A program made the translations under genes and the position numbers. A stretch of DNA of 64,000 bases from the NCBI GenBank assembly GCA_023091735.1, contig JALKBU010000161.1, positions 1 to 64,000 on the forward strand, given 5' to 3'. Under the pieces are notes generated by a model. That model was not told the DNA's origin, did not search any database, and saw nothing but the letters and a program-made list of their open reading frames with translations. Source of the stretch: Trichomonas tenax (Eukaryota > Parabasalia > Trichomonadida > Trichomonadidae). Below, piece by piece: positions 32,154 to 41,842 of the stretch; the stretch's first letter is position 1, and every line of letters begins with the position of its first letter.

Positions 32154-34334
32154 ATGGGTTGTGGGGGGTCAGTCAGCAATTCCCCACGGCGAAGGATATC
32201 AGGACAGCCATCGAAGCCCTCCAACAACAAATTGGTAACAGATAAGACAGACATATCATCAGAAATTCCTCATTATTTCGAATATATAACTTCTGGCTGC
32301 AAAAAAATATCGGCTCCGCATAACTTAATGCCATCCGTGTGCTTAGGTCGTAATTCTTTTCCCATTGTCACCTCTGTTCTGCGATTAGACATGAATACTC
32401 CAATCGAGATAAAATTGCCTGTAATTTCTGCGAGCTTGTTCGGTCAAGGACATGTTCTCCTCTTCTCACAGCTTGATTTCATGACACAAAACTCGCTGAA
32501 AACCGAAGATACATACAAATTAATTCAAAATTCATTCAAATGGATAACGCGAGGAGCTCTTTCAGTCACACCTTTCTACGCTCTACAGTTCGATAAACAG
32601 TCTGCGCTCGTTTTGACGACAGCATGTAGAGAACTTGGATTCTTTTCTGATGTAGGAGATTTCTTATCAAGCTATAATAACTTCAAATCAGTAATAATTC
32701 CGAGTACAATAGAGTTCACAGAACAATCTCAGTTCGATGCACTTGTTGATTACGTAGAAAAAGGCGGTGGCTTGATTATTTTTTATATTAATAACGAAAA
32801 CACATCAATTTCGATGCCGATCAATCAGCTTTTGTATAAATTCAATCTTGCGTTTACATATGGTATCATGAATGATGAAAAAGAACCATTAGATTCGATT
32901 AATGTTTACAATGTTTTCACATACGTAAGAGAATGCAATTTATTATCGCAAATAGCAACATTCAAGAATACGATCAAGAATAATAATCCAGATCCAATCG
33001 CTTTAGACGAAATCATTACAAATCTTCGATATTTCATCATGGTTTGTGACAGCAACTTCCAGGAAGAATTGATATCGTTACTCAATGAATCATGGGAGTT
33101 TCTACAGAGAACAAGATACAATGAGAATGGATTATTGTGTTCGAAGCCATGCCATCCATTAATTGCAATTCTGCTGACTGATTTATACACAAAAGTTCCT
33201 GCTGAAAATGTGAACGCAATTCCTGAACATAAAGACTTTCCTGGTGCAACAGGTAACATTATGCTATCGACATTCGAGGAAGAGATGGAGCTTGGACCAG
33301 AGATGTGGGTATCAACAGGTCTCTATCTTCCAGCGGGAACTATTGGCGAAATAGAAATCGCTGAACCAATGCCAGACGTCCACATTCACATTGGTTGTCA
33401 TCACGAATCATTAATCCCAAAGACTCCACCGTGGAAACGTTGGCCTCTCACTGTCTGCGTGTTCCCACTTGTTGAGAATGTTACAAGAGTTGTTTCTCCA
33501 TTCGGCGGAATAGTTTATGTTGCAATGAATATCGAAACAGATGAACCGGTTAAAATACACATCAAGTTCCAAAACTTTTGCAGACATCCTGTTGCTGATT
33601 ACAGGAATCCAAAGATATGGGAAAGCACTAAGAATCTCGACGTTCCATGGGGTGAAATTGTTGCAGAAAACATCATCATTACACTACCAACAAGAAAAAT
33701 GCGTGAAATCGGCGATTTTTCGGGAATATTTGATTTATTCTCAAAAATCACGAAAGAACTCTCAGATAACTTAAGCTATCCGATCACAAGACCATATAGA
33801 TTCGTATTCGATATAGAGCTTCCTGACGAAGAGCCAAGCTATGATTATCCATTAGTTTTCTTGGAAGATGATATTGATGGAATTATTAATTCAGTTTCTA
33901 CTCCATCACTCAAGTTGTTTAATGCTGTGACTTTACTTGGTGTTGTGTCTATCAGAGAAGACTGCTTCGATAAATTCATGGAGAAAGCACTCGCATCAAT
34001 CACAACATCAAATATTTTCAGAACAATTTGGCCTAACTTTGATCCAAACGAACTCGAAGGATTCCGGGCAACTCATTTATTCAACGAGTTTTGGCTCATT
34101 AACTCACAGTGTTCAAACACAATTTTCAGAGATACGTTGAAAGTATTCCAAAACCCAGACTTTGTAACTCCAGAAGTTCCTGATGACATGTGGACAATTT
34201 TCGTCAAAAAAATGTGCAAAGTTGGAAAGCATAACTTCACAGGAATACTTTCTCAATCAAAGCCAATTCCTATTAATATCTGTTTATCGTTGCAGAGTCT
34301 CCCAGATTTCAAACCTAATTCATTTACTTTATAA
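32154..34334 (+). CDS. TCAF-like (M60-like fold) protein with N-myristoylation signal
   Basis: The true start at 32154 gives 726 residues beginning MGCGGSVS, a textbook N-myristoylation site (Gly2, Ser6) with Cys3 available for palmitoylation. The N-terminal part (about 60-260) looks like a Rossmann-like domain (GQGHVLLFSQLDF, VEKGGGLIIFYI). The middle (about 375-500) carries the beta-rich M60/TCAF landmarks ELGPEMWVSTGLYLPAG, HIHIGCHHESL and SPFGGIVYVAMN. I find no HExxH zinc site in the C-terminal part, so it resembles TRPM-channel-associated factors rather than an active M60 metalloprotease. A plasma-membrane-tethered inner-leaflet protein is inferred. Upstream TTG codons in frame are not used. 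Confidence 0.75.
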   Translation: MGCGGSVSNSPRRRISGQPSKPSNNKLVTDKTDISSEIPHYFEYITSGCKKISAPHNLMPSVCLGRNSFPIVTSVLRLDMNTPIEIKLPVISASLFGQGHVLLFSQLDFMTQNSLKTEDTYKLIQNSFKWITRGALSVTPFYALQFDKQSALVLTTACRELGFFSDVGDFLSSYNNFKSVIIPSTIEFTEQSQFDALVDYVEKGGGLIIFYINNENTSISMPINQLLYKFNLAFTYGIMNDEKEPLDSINVYNVFTYVRECNLLSQIATFKNTIKNNNPDPIALDEIITNLRYFIMVCDSNFQEELISLLNESWEFLQRTRYNENGLLCSKPCHPLIAILLTDLYTKVPAENVNAIPEHKDFPGATGNIMLSTFEEEMELGPEMWVSTGLYLPAGTIGEIEIAEPMPDVHIHIGCHHESLIPKTPPWKRWPLTVCVFPLVENVTRVVSPFGGIVYVAMNIETDEPVKIHIKFQNFCRHPVADYRNPKIWESTKNLDVPWGEIVAENIIITLPTRKMREIGDFSGIFDLFSKITKELSDNLSYPITRPYRFVFDIELPDEEPSYDYPLVFLEDDIDGIINSVSTPSLKLFNAVTLLGVVSIREDCFDKFMEKALASITTSNIFRTIWPNFDPNELEGFRATHLFNEFWLINSQCSNTIFRDTLKVFQNPDFVTPEVPDDMWTIFVKKMCKVGKHNFTGILSQSKPIPINICLSLQSLPDFKPNSFTL

Positions 34335-34959
34335 TATTTTTTCTTTCTTTTTGTTTTGTTATAAATTATTGTTTTGTTTGTTGACTAACTTCCTATCAAA
34401 ATATTTTTAAATGATTTTCCTCTTTCATGAAAGAAAAATCAATATCATTTTTTAAGAACTACTTGACATTTCGATGGCGGAATGCTAGATATTTCGAGAG
34501 TTAAAAATATCGTACTAAGTATTTATGAATTATACAAACAATTTTAGAGATTATAAAATCAATCTCAATATAATTAAATGATTAAAGATCTTTGTTGGAA
34601 AGCAGTGTAATTATGGAAATTGATGAGTCTGATCTATCTTCTTTGCTTCTGTGAACTGAATGAATTTATTTAGACATTTTGAGCAAGCTTCGCTTCCGGT
34701 TGATTTACAGAATTGATTTCTTTAATAGATGGAAAAGATTTCATCATATTGAAGACTCTGAATTGACTCAGAGAAAATAAAAATCCATTCATCATCATTG
34801 TCACTTTTTAAAATAGATTTCGTTCTTCTTTTTGTTCTTCAAAAAATTGACCTATTGAATAGTGAACTTTGTATTATACTTCGCTTGGGTATTGAAATAA
34901 AGCTTGGAGACAGCGGTACTTATCTTCAGAATAAATTCTGGCATTCGACACTTTACAAA
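34335..34959. other. Spacer up to the broken end of the Maverick
   Basis: I see no gene. A short frame (34798-34992) has no protein-like pattern. The junction with Maverick sequence lies at about 34960-34974. Confidence 0.45.
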
Positions 34960-34973
34960 ATACCATATTATCT

Positions 34974-35549
34974 ATGTCTAAGAGAATTATGAATGAAGTA
35001 TTCTGTACAGCTGAAGATCTTGGTTTAAGTATTTTCTATCAAGATACAGATAGCTTACATATATTTAATAAAGATATCGATATACTTGCTGAAGAATTTA
35101 AGAAACGTTATAACAGAGAATTAATAGGTAAAAACCTTGGACAATTCGATAGCGATTTTGCTGAAATAACGCCAGGTATATCTTCATTATCGTATAAATC
35201 TATATTTGTTGGTAAGAAAACATATATAGATCAATTAACAAATAAAAATAATGAAATAGCATTCCATTGTAGAATGAAAGGTATTAAGCAAGATGTTATA
35301 GCAATAGTATCTAATGAACTATTTCCAAATAGTATTCAAGTTAGATATAATGAAAATAAGATATTATTTGAACCTATTGGTAATTGTGATAAAGATAGTG
35401 AATTTAGTATTATGAAATTATATGAGAGATTATATAATGGAGATGAAATCGAATTTGATTTATGTAAATCTATTAATCCATGTTTTGAAAATACATTTGA
35501 TTTTACAGTTGTTACTAAACATTCATTCATTAGAAAATTAAAATTCTAA
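34974..35549 (+). pseudogene. Maverick DNA polymerase B, C-terminal fragment
   Basis: The 191-residue frame holds the polymerase palm motif C as YQDTDSLH (about 22-29) and the KxY motif as GKKTYID (about 80-86). It then runs through the thumb end to IRKLKF. Protein-primed PolB of Mavericks is over 1000 residues, so only about the last fifth remains; exonuclease, TPR and motif A regions are gone. The upstream DNA is unrelated host sequence, so the truncation is real within this assembly. The ATG is an internal methionine, not the original start. Confidence 0.85.
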
Positions 35550-35593
35550 ACAGTACAATTCTTATTCACTATAATTTATTTTTATTTAAACAT

Positions 35594-36004
35594 ATGACAT
35601 TAAGACAAATACCATTAAATGATTTATTTACATCTGATGATAAATATTCATACAGAGATAAAAATAAATTAAATCGTATTTATTTTAAATTTTCAGAGAA
35701 TTGGTTATATAATAATTTTAAAGATAAGATTATTGGTATAACAGATATGTATATTACAAAAGGATTTAGATTTATTGATTTCATTATTAATGTTAAACAA
35801 TACCGATTATATTCAGATCCATCTTCACCAACATTACCAGAATTAATAAATGAAAAATATATAAGAGAACGAAAGTTCTTTGATGATAGTATATTATTAA
35901 AAGATTTGTTTATAGATACTAATACAGAATTAGATAAAGAATTAAATAACCCTAGTAGTATATATGTTTATAACAGTATGTCTATTAGATGTATTACATT
36001 TTGA
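35594..36004 (+). CDS. Maverick ORF136, function unknown
   Basis: A 136-residue protein (start MTLRQIPLNDLF) that follows PolB by 44 bases, rich in Asn, Asp, Lys and Ile like the other Maverick genes. Beta-type stretches (KIIGITDMYITKGFRFIDFI) are visible but no family is recognised. The end (SIYVYNSMSIRCITF) overlaps the small basic minus-strand frame, so it may be extended past its original stop. It is possibly part of the capsid or replication set. Confidence 0.5.
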   Translation: MTLRQIPLNDLFTSDDKYSYRDKNKLNRIYFKFSENWLYNNFKDKIIGITDMYITKGFRFIDFIINVKQYRLYSDPSSPTLPELINEKYIRERKFFDDSILLKDLFIDTNTELDKELNNPSSIYVYNSMSIRCITF

Positions 36005-36061
36005 TTTTCTTTTATATGATCTCTTAGTTTTTCTATTATAGGTTTTACGTTTATTAGCCAT
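35942..36061 (-). CDS. Tiny highly basic Maverick peptide
   Basis: A 39-residue frame whose first 21 residues are mostly Lys, Arg, Tyr, Ser and Thr (MANKRKTYNRKTKRSYKRK) lies 22 bases beyond the stop of ORF341 on the same strand. Such peptides resemble virion core or DNA-condensing proteins (mu/protamine type) of dsDNA viruses. The last 15 residues look like chance read-through, so the original stop may have been lost. Size and overlap with ORF136 keep confidence low. Confidence 0.4.
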   Translation of the reverse strand: MANKRKTYNRKTKRSYKRKSKCNTSNRHTVINIYTTRVI

Positions 36062-36083
36062 TTAATTATTTTTAAACTTATAT

Positions 36084-37109
36084 TTATTTACGTTTACTAA
36101 CTTGTATTTTACCTGTTTTAGTTTTAGTTACAATGTAATTAGGATCTTCAATACCATTGTTATAATTTTCGATTATTTGTTCTCTTTGTTTTTTAGTTAA
36201 TCTTCCGTTATTAGATCCCTTATTAGATTCCTTATTAGATTTCTCAGATTTATTTAATTGTTTGATTCCTTTATTTAATAGAGTTTCATAATCATCAATT
36301 AGATTGTTTACAGATTTCATGAATACCTTTTTAAGATTTGATTTAACATAATCCCAATCTGGTGTTTTAGCATTAGGATCTGTTTTAACCATATATTTAA
36401 GAATTACTAGCTTTTCATTATCAGTAGCCGTATTTATTATAGTAAATAAATCGTTTTTACACTCTCTTACAAATAATACTTCTTCACGATCCGATAAATC
36501 AAGTTTTTCACGATCTACCCATACATCTCTAATATCTTTAAACTTTCTAAATAATGGTGTTACTTCATAATCATAGATATCCTCGATATTATTTTCATCA
36601 ACTGTTACAGTATTAACGAAATTAGGTTTGTCTGGTAAATTATTAGGTATAAGTGTTTCTCTAAGATTTTCAGTTGGTTTATCAGGATTAACTATAATTG
36701 GATCAATACTTAAACTATTATTAGATGTTGATAGTTTAGGTTTAGATTGTTGTATTTCAAAACTATTATTATTTGATATATTTAATTTAGGTTTAGATGG
36801 ATTAATTGAATGATGTTCAACTGGTCCTTTATGAAATTCATTACTATAAATATCTGTTACTTTTGGTTCAATCTTATCTAAATAGTTATTAGTATATAAT
36901 GCTATAATTGTTCTAAATGATTTATCAAAGTTATGTCTAAAATCTCTAATCATATTCTGTATATCTCTATCAGCTTCATTAACAACAATAGACTTTTCAT
37001 AATCATCAGAATATCTTAATACCATCATTAATGATCTTAATATTTTAAAGGTTTCTTCAGAAGGTATTTCCTTATCAAGATATTTCTTAATTAAATTCCA
37101 ATCGCTCAA
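36084..37109 (-). CDS. Maverick ORF341, hydrophilic, with YSNEF-type motif; start altered
   Basis: The 341-codon frame opens with TTG AGC GAT TGG where an ATG AGC GAT TGG is expected. The first in-frame ATG is codon 28 (37028). It contains one copy of a motif (IYSNEFHKGPVEHHSI, about 87-102) that is repeated in the adjacent gene. A disordered N/S/K/P-rich middle and a helical region follow, then the basic C-terminus (RLTKKQREQIIENYNNG; then a Lys-rich end). It may be a virion-associated scaffold. The lost start suggests it is no longer expressed as built. Confidence 0.6.
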   Translation of the reverse strand: MSDWNLIKKYLDKEIPSEETFKILRSLMMVLRYSDDYEKSIVVNEADRDIQNMIRDFRHNFDKSFRTIIALYTNNYLDKIEPKVTDIYSNEFHKGPVEHHSINPSKPKLNISNNNSFEIQQSKPKLSTSNNSLSIDPIIVNPDKPTENLRETLIPNNLPDKPNFVNTVTVDENNIEDIYDYEVTPLFRKFKDIRDVWVDREKLDLSDREEVLFVRECKNDLFTIINTATDNEKLVILKYMVKTDPNAKTPDWDYVKSNLKKVFMKSVNNLIDDYETLLNKGIKQLNKSEKSNKESNKGSNNGRLTKKQREQIIENYNNGIEDPNYIVTKTKTGKIQVSKRK

Positions 37110-37114
37110 TATAT

Positions 37115-37660
37115 TTACTTCTTTCTTTTTTTTCGTGGTGAACTCCCAATATTTTTATATTCAACTGGTCCATTATGAAATTCATTACTATAAACTCCTA
37201 ACATAGATTTATCATAATTAATAGTTTTATGTTCAGCTTGTCCTCCACGAAATTCATCTGAATAAACATTCAATGGATTTGTAGTTCGTTTAACTCCTGA
37301 ATCTTTATAAAATCCAGATGAATAAGTATCAAGTAAAGAAGGACCTGTTTTATAAATATCTAAATTCTCTTGTTCTTTATTTTTATATTCATCTGAATAT
37401 GTATTTAAAACTGATTTTTTCTTAATGCGCTTAATTAAAAGATCAATATATTTATTAAAATTAATTTTTGTATTTTTATCTACATTTACATTTTTATTAT
37501 TTGTTTTATTATAATGTTCTATGATAAGTTTCTGTGTTTTTGCTCCAGCAAGATTTCGAATACTTTCGAGTTCATCTATTAATTTATTTGCTAATTTACC
37601 ACTTATGGTTTTTTTTTTGTTTTTTATAAACGAACTATAAACGTTAGCAAATGCTTTCAT
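37115..37660 (-). CDS. Maverick ORF with repeated YSxEF motifs, basic
   Basis: The start at 37660 gives about 181 residues and follows the penton-like stop by one base; an in-frame ATG at 37699 overlaps that gene and is less likely. The second half is a series of related units: NTYSDEYKNKEQEN, DTYSSGFYKDSGVK, NVYSDEFRGGQAEHKTI and GVYSNEFHNGPVEYKNI, ending in RKKRKK. The first half is basic and helical. Repeats of about 20 residues with a shared YS(N/D)EF core and a very basic tail suggest a capsid-interior or DNA-binding protein. No family is known to me. Confidence 0.65.
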   Translation of the reverse strand: MKAFANVYSSFIKNKKKTISGKLANKLIDELESIRNLAGAKTQKLIIEHYNKTNNKNVNVDKNTKINFNKYIDLLIKRIKKKSVLNTYSDEYKNKEQENLDIYKTGPSLLDTYSSGFYKDSGVKRTTNPLNVYSDEFRGGQAEHKTINYDKSMLGVYSNEFHNGPVEYKNIGSSPRKKRKK

Positions 37661-37661
37661 T

Positions 37662-38390
37662 TTAATTAATATAAAACATTGGGATATAATCTTTTTCATA
37701 TATTCCTTCTAAACAAATACTTATAGGTGATTTGATTTCTATAGGTTTATCGAATTCGTCTACTAATGTAAATTCTAAGTTATTTAATTCATAAGGTTTT
37801 ATCTTGATATAGTTTCCAGGTGTTTTACTAATAATAGGTACAAATGGTAAAATGAATTCTTTAATGTTATACATTATAGACATATATTCTAATTTCTTTT
37901 CATTAGTTATTCCAGATATATTAGTTATATTAAATTTAATAAATAAGTTATTATCATAATTAATAATTGGATGTGATGGTATCGTTCTAATATTATTTTT
38001 TGCTAATAATGGTAATGATGTATTATATAATCCTAATATTAATTTAGCTCTATGAAAACAATCTAATATATTTATAATATCACCAGATAATTCTAATGTC
38101 ATATCTTTATTATAATTTACTATGATTTCATCTCTAAATGTTACTTGTTGTAAGTATTCTGGAATTGATGATAAATCTAATGTTGTAATTGTTTTAAAAT
38201 AATAAGTTTTAGTGCTATATGATGTTTGTATTTTTATGTAATCGTTTTCATCACATAATATTATAATTGAATTGAAAGAAACGTTTTTAATACGTATCAT
38301 AATATTCTCACTATCATATAATGGTATTTCTGTGTTAATATTAATCTTATTGTAATTTACTGGATCTGTCGATTTCAAATAGAAATACAT
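37662..38390 (-). CDS. Penton-like minor capsid protein of Maverick (tentative)
   Basis: This 242-residue protein is beta-rich throughout and ends with LEFTLVDEFDKPIEI followed by SICLEGI. This resembles the closing strands of single-jelly-roll penton or minor capsid proteins in polintons and related viruses (L-x-F-x-L-x-D-x-x-x-x-P-I-x-x.. pattern). It starts 17 bases from the divergent fibre gene, so a tiny bidirectional promoter serves both. The penton call is inference from position and fold pattern. Confidence 0.5.
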   Translation of the reverse strand: MYFYLKSTDPVNYNKININTEIPLYDSENIMIRIKNVSFNSIIILCDENDYIKIQTSYSTKTYYFKTITTLDLSSIPEYLQQVTFRDEIIVNYNKDMTLELSGDIINILDCFHRAKLILGLYNTSLPLLAKNNIRTIPSHPIINYDNNLFIKFNITNISGITNEKKLEYMSIMYNIKEFILPFVPIISKTPGNYIKIKPYELNNLEFTLVDEFDKPIEIKSPISICLEGIYEKDYIPMFYIN

Positions 38391-38407
38391 GTTTTATTAA
38401 TTTTAAA

Positions 38408-40687
38408 ATGTCAGTTGCTCCATATTCATATATTAGCGAAAGATCTAAGTGTTTAGTATTTGATAAATACAGATTAAGTTTTGATAATATAAGTTTAATA
38501 TTATCTGATGGTAATACATCACGAAGGATTTATATCGATAGAACATTTGATCCAAGACAAACAATAGTATATGTACCATTTATATCAAATACTGATATTA
38601 TATTTAAAGAAAGTACAATTGATGAATCCATTAGAAATTCATTAACTTATATTATTTATTTGATTAGTTTACTAAATAATAACTTTGAATTTAATGATAT
38701 TATTAAATTCAAAAAACCTATAGAAATATCTAGTAAAATAATGTCTAATATTTTAAGTGATGAAACAAATGTCGATTTATTAACATTAGATTATTTAAAT
38801 AAACATCATGATGAATTTAAAGGTGAAAAAGGTGATAAAGGACCACCAGGACGTGTTGGTTTAGATGGTGAAGATGGTGCTTCAGCTAAAGGTTGGATAT
38901 GGGATTTAATAAATACTGGTTTAACAGCTGGTTGATTTGCTGCTCTACAATATCAAGTATCACAATTATCAGTATTATTAGCTAAGACACAAGGTTTAGA
39001 TACATTACGTGAAGTTTTAAATGTTATATCTACTGGTGGTGATGTATTTAATAATTTAGCGACATGGGTTCAAAGAATGGAAGAGTTCACACATACAATT
39101 ACAGGAAACTTTAATATGTTATCAGATATGTTCGAAGGTACTACATCTAATTTAGAATCATTTCGTACATTCGTTTCGGAAACAAATACTATGACTACTA
39201 ATAATATTAATTGGATGCAAGATCTTACAGGACAAGTAATGGATAATCATATGAATTTATTCAGTCAAGTTACGACATTTCTTAGAAACTTATCTAGAGT
39301 TGGTACTAGAAGTATTATGGATAGAGATATTAATGAAGTTAGAGAAGAAGAAGATGCTGTAGAACCTGAACCAACAATTGCTGAAAAGTTCAATAAGCTA
39401 TTTCCTAGTTATGGTGTTTTAATGAATTATATTAATAATGTGATTATAGATAATAATATAAGTTTTGAAGGTACTGAGAAAAATAATGATTTACTTATTA
39501 CTTTTACAGTTGCTGAAATATTTAGACAGTTATGTTCAATAAATGATAATTTAACTAGTTTCACTAAAATACCTGATGATCATGATTTAGAAATAAATGA
39601 AGAACCAGAACAACAAACATCTATAACAGTTGGTAAGATTAATACTCAAGAAATTAATATTAATAATAAAGATTTAAGTACAGAATTAAAAAATAAATTT
39701 GATATTAATCATACACATGAAGATTTAGAAAATATAATAAATAATAAATCTGATATTAATCAAACACATAAAGATATTAATGATAAAATAGATTATAATA
39801 TATCTCAAATAGTTTTAAGAATAGAACAAGTTGAAAAAAATATTATTATAAATAAGAGAAATTAAATGATAAAACACCAATATTAGATTTTATTGAAGCA
39901 TTACAGACAATAGAAATGAAATGTGATAAAACATATGTTGACGAACAATTAAATAATAAATCTGATATTAATCATATACATACAGAATTTAATAAAGTTT
40001 CAATAAATGAAATTGGTGCTTATATATGATATTGATAGTGCACCAGCAATTAAACAACCAACGTTTACATCAGGTCTAATTACAAATAATGAAAGAACAT
40101 ATATTGAACCGATTTCAAATAATATATTATATATAATTGAAGAATTAAATAATAAAGCTAATAAAGATCATACACATACGGAATTTAATAATATTAAATC
40201 TGATATTATTTCTGTAAAAGATCCAGATAAAGAATATTATTATGATGTTCATCAAAGATTAAATGATATTTATCAATTATTTGTAAATACAAGTAAATCA
40301 TTATCTCAAATGATACAAAACTTATATCCAATAGGTTCTATCTATATATCTATGAAATGTACTATTCCTAGTATAGCTTTAGGATTTGGTACATGGAAAC
40401 AAATCGTTGATAGATTTTTATATTGTACTAATAGTAGTAATCAAACAGGTGGTTCTAAAAAGATATCTGTTGATAATTTATCACAACATAATCATAATTG
40501 TATGTGGCCAGATAGTAATTCAGGTGGATTTAAAGCTGGTGCACTAGAAGTTGGATCAAATTGGACAGTTCAATTATTATTTGATGATAAAAGCACATTT
40601 ATTCACACATATGATAATCCAGAATTTAAAAACACAGATAACATGCCACCGTATATTACAGTTTATTGTTGGTATAGAACTAAATAA
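38408..40687 (+). pseudogene. Maverick fibre gene: collagen stretch, HxH repeats, phage tail-tip-like end
   Basis: A single ancestral frame is broken by an in-frame TGA (38933-38935), a shift near 39860 and a return shift near 40020. In order it holds an N-terminal head, a short collagen run (38818-38885; GEKGDKGPPGRVGLDGEDG), a helical coiled region (about 38936-39300) and an Asn-rich fibre with HxH units (INHTHEDLEN, NHIHTEF, KDHTHTEFNN). The C-terminal domain runs from YPIGSIYISMKC through ALGFGTWKQIVDRFLY, LSQHNHN and NMPPYITVYCWYRTK. That last domain matches the phage baseplate/tail-fibre type (PIGSIYxS..PS..FGGTW..I..RFL..HNH..NMPPY). The intact protein would be about 760 residues and likely served as a receptor-binding fibre. 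Both the collagen and the HxH metal-binding triple helix are trimeric folds. Confidence 0.85.
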
Positions 40688-40884
40688 CATCTTTATTAAA
40701 TAACTTCTGTAATCTCTCTGGGAAAGAATACTGATATGTATAACTTGAAATTTATTGGATAAAAAAATATTGATTTTTTTTAATTATTTTTTTATTTTTA
40801 TTTTTGTTTGGAATTTATATTGGGAATTGAGCTGATAGGAGAATATTTAGAAAACTTTGGACTTAGGACAAAGTTTGCTAAATG

Positions 40885-41373
40885 TTATATACTAACTGGA
40901 GCTAATGAGTCATTAGCGATACAGAGGAATGATTCATCACCTATATTAGATAGTGAAGACTTAACAGCAACAGCTCCACGATTCCAAACATTTTTGAATT
41001 TAATTTTAATAATGTGACCTAATAAGTCGAAACCTAATTCAACATTCGAGGGAGTCCATCGCAGCAGTTCATCTTTAGTAATAGCTCCTGCACAGTACCT
41101 TCCCATATTCTGAAAAATTGAGTCGTCATCAATTCCTAAGGTCCTTCTTAAATCTTCACTAGCATATTTCTCTGCATTATCAAATTCGAAATAAATGTTA
41201 TTATTGCTTGTTATCATAAATTGAAATGTATTATCTGATTGATTATATCCTATCTGGTATTCAAACGGTTCCATAGTCGATGATTTCGTCGAAGGATCTA
41301 CGATACCCGGCTCATGGAGCCTGTGAAGATATAGAAGGTCATGTTTGAGTATTTCATTAAACGTGGCGGGTAT
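40885..41373 (-). pseudogene. 3' fragment of an unrecognised gene
   Basis: The minus-strand frame is open from 41373 (after an upstream TGA at 41374-41376) to a stop at 40885. It has protein-like content both before and after the first ATG at 41274 (PATFNEILKHDLLYLHRLHE; FEYQIGYNQSDNTFQFM; YFEFDNAEKYASEDLRRTLG). No upstream start fits, so the 5' part is lost. It is GC-richer than the Maverick beside it, so it belongs to different DNA. Family unknown; probably a repetitive-gene fragment. Confidence 0.4.
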
Positions 41374-41842
41374 TCAATTTTGTGTCACCTTTTAGGGGAA
41401 TTGAGAGTAAAGATGGGGATGCAAAGAAAGGTATTGAGTTTTCTTTGAAATTGAAAACCCGAATTCATGGTGTATTTTCCCATCTAATGCATGATTCCCC
41501 ACTATAAAAAGTTTTTTCCCATTTTTCAAAAAAAAAAAAAACACTTTTTATTGTAAAGTATAATTTTTTCCCCATTTGGGGATGAACGTGGGAAGACCCC
41601 CATATGGGAAATGGAGAAAAGCCCGATGGTTGGGCTTAGATACTCTGGAATATTAATTTATATAATATATAGAGTCTATATTTTTGGCTGTCAGATTCAA
41701 AAATCGAAAATTTGACCCATTTTTTACTGTTCCATTAGATAGTACTCTCAGTAGAGAATCTATATTGCTTAATAAAATTTTTAAAATATTATTTTTTGGG
41801 AATGGAATGACCTCTTCCAAAAATATAAAAGTGACATTAAAA
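41374..41842. promoter_or_regulatory. Spacer with C/G-run palindromes and GTGACA start element
   Basis: It contains CCCCATTTGGGG (about 41571-41582), GACCCCCATATGGG and an AGCCC/GGGCT hairpin near 41621-41637. AAAAGTGACATT at about 41827-41838 precedes the PP2A-A ATG by 4 bases. Confidence 0.5.

Larger units (their letters stand above)
34960..40690. mobile_element. Truncated Maverick/Polinton transposon
   Basis: The segment is denser in AT-ending codons than its flanks and its genes are packed closely. It contains the end of a protein-primed DNA polymerase B, small structural-type genes, a penton-like protein and a virus-like fibre gene. It starts inside PolB and lacks the integrase, packaging ATPase, protease and major capsid genes expected of a full 15-20 kb Maverick. 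I see no terminal inverted repeats. Lesions (truncation, nonsense codon, frameshifts, a start changed to TTG) show a dead copy. Gene order: PolB+, ORF136+, basic peptide-, ORF341-, ORF180-, penton-like-, fibre+. Confidence 0.85.

Noticed and set aside
34798..34992. Frame next to the Maverick truncation
   Set aside because: It starts at a non-ATG codon, has no protein-like pattern and straddles the host-Maverick junction.
41684..41842. Upstream extension of the PP2A-A frame
   Set aside because: It begins at TTG. The family N-terminus fits the ATG at 41843, just behind a GTGACA element.
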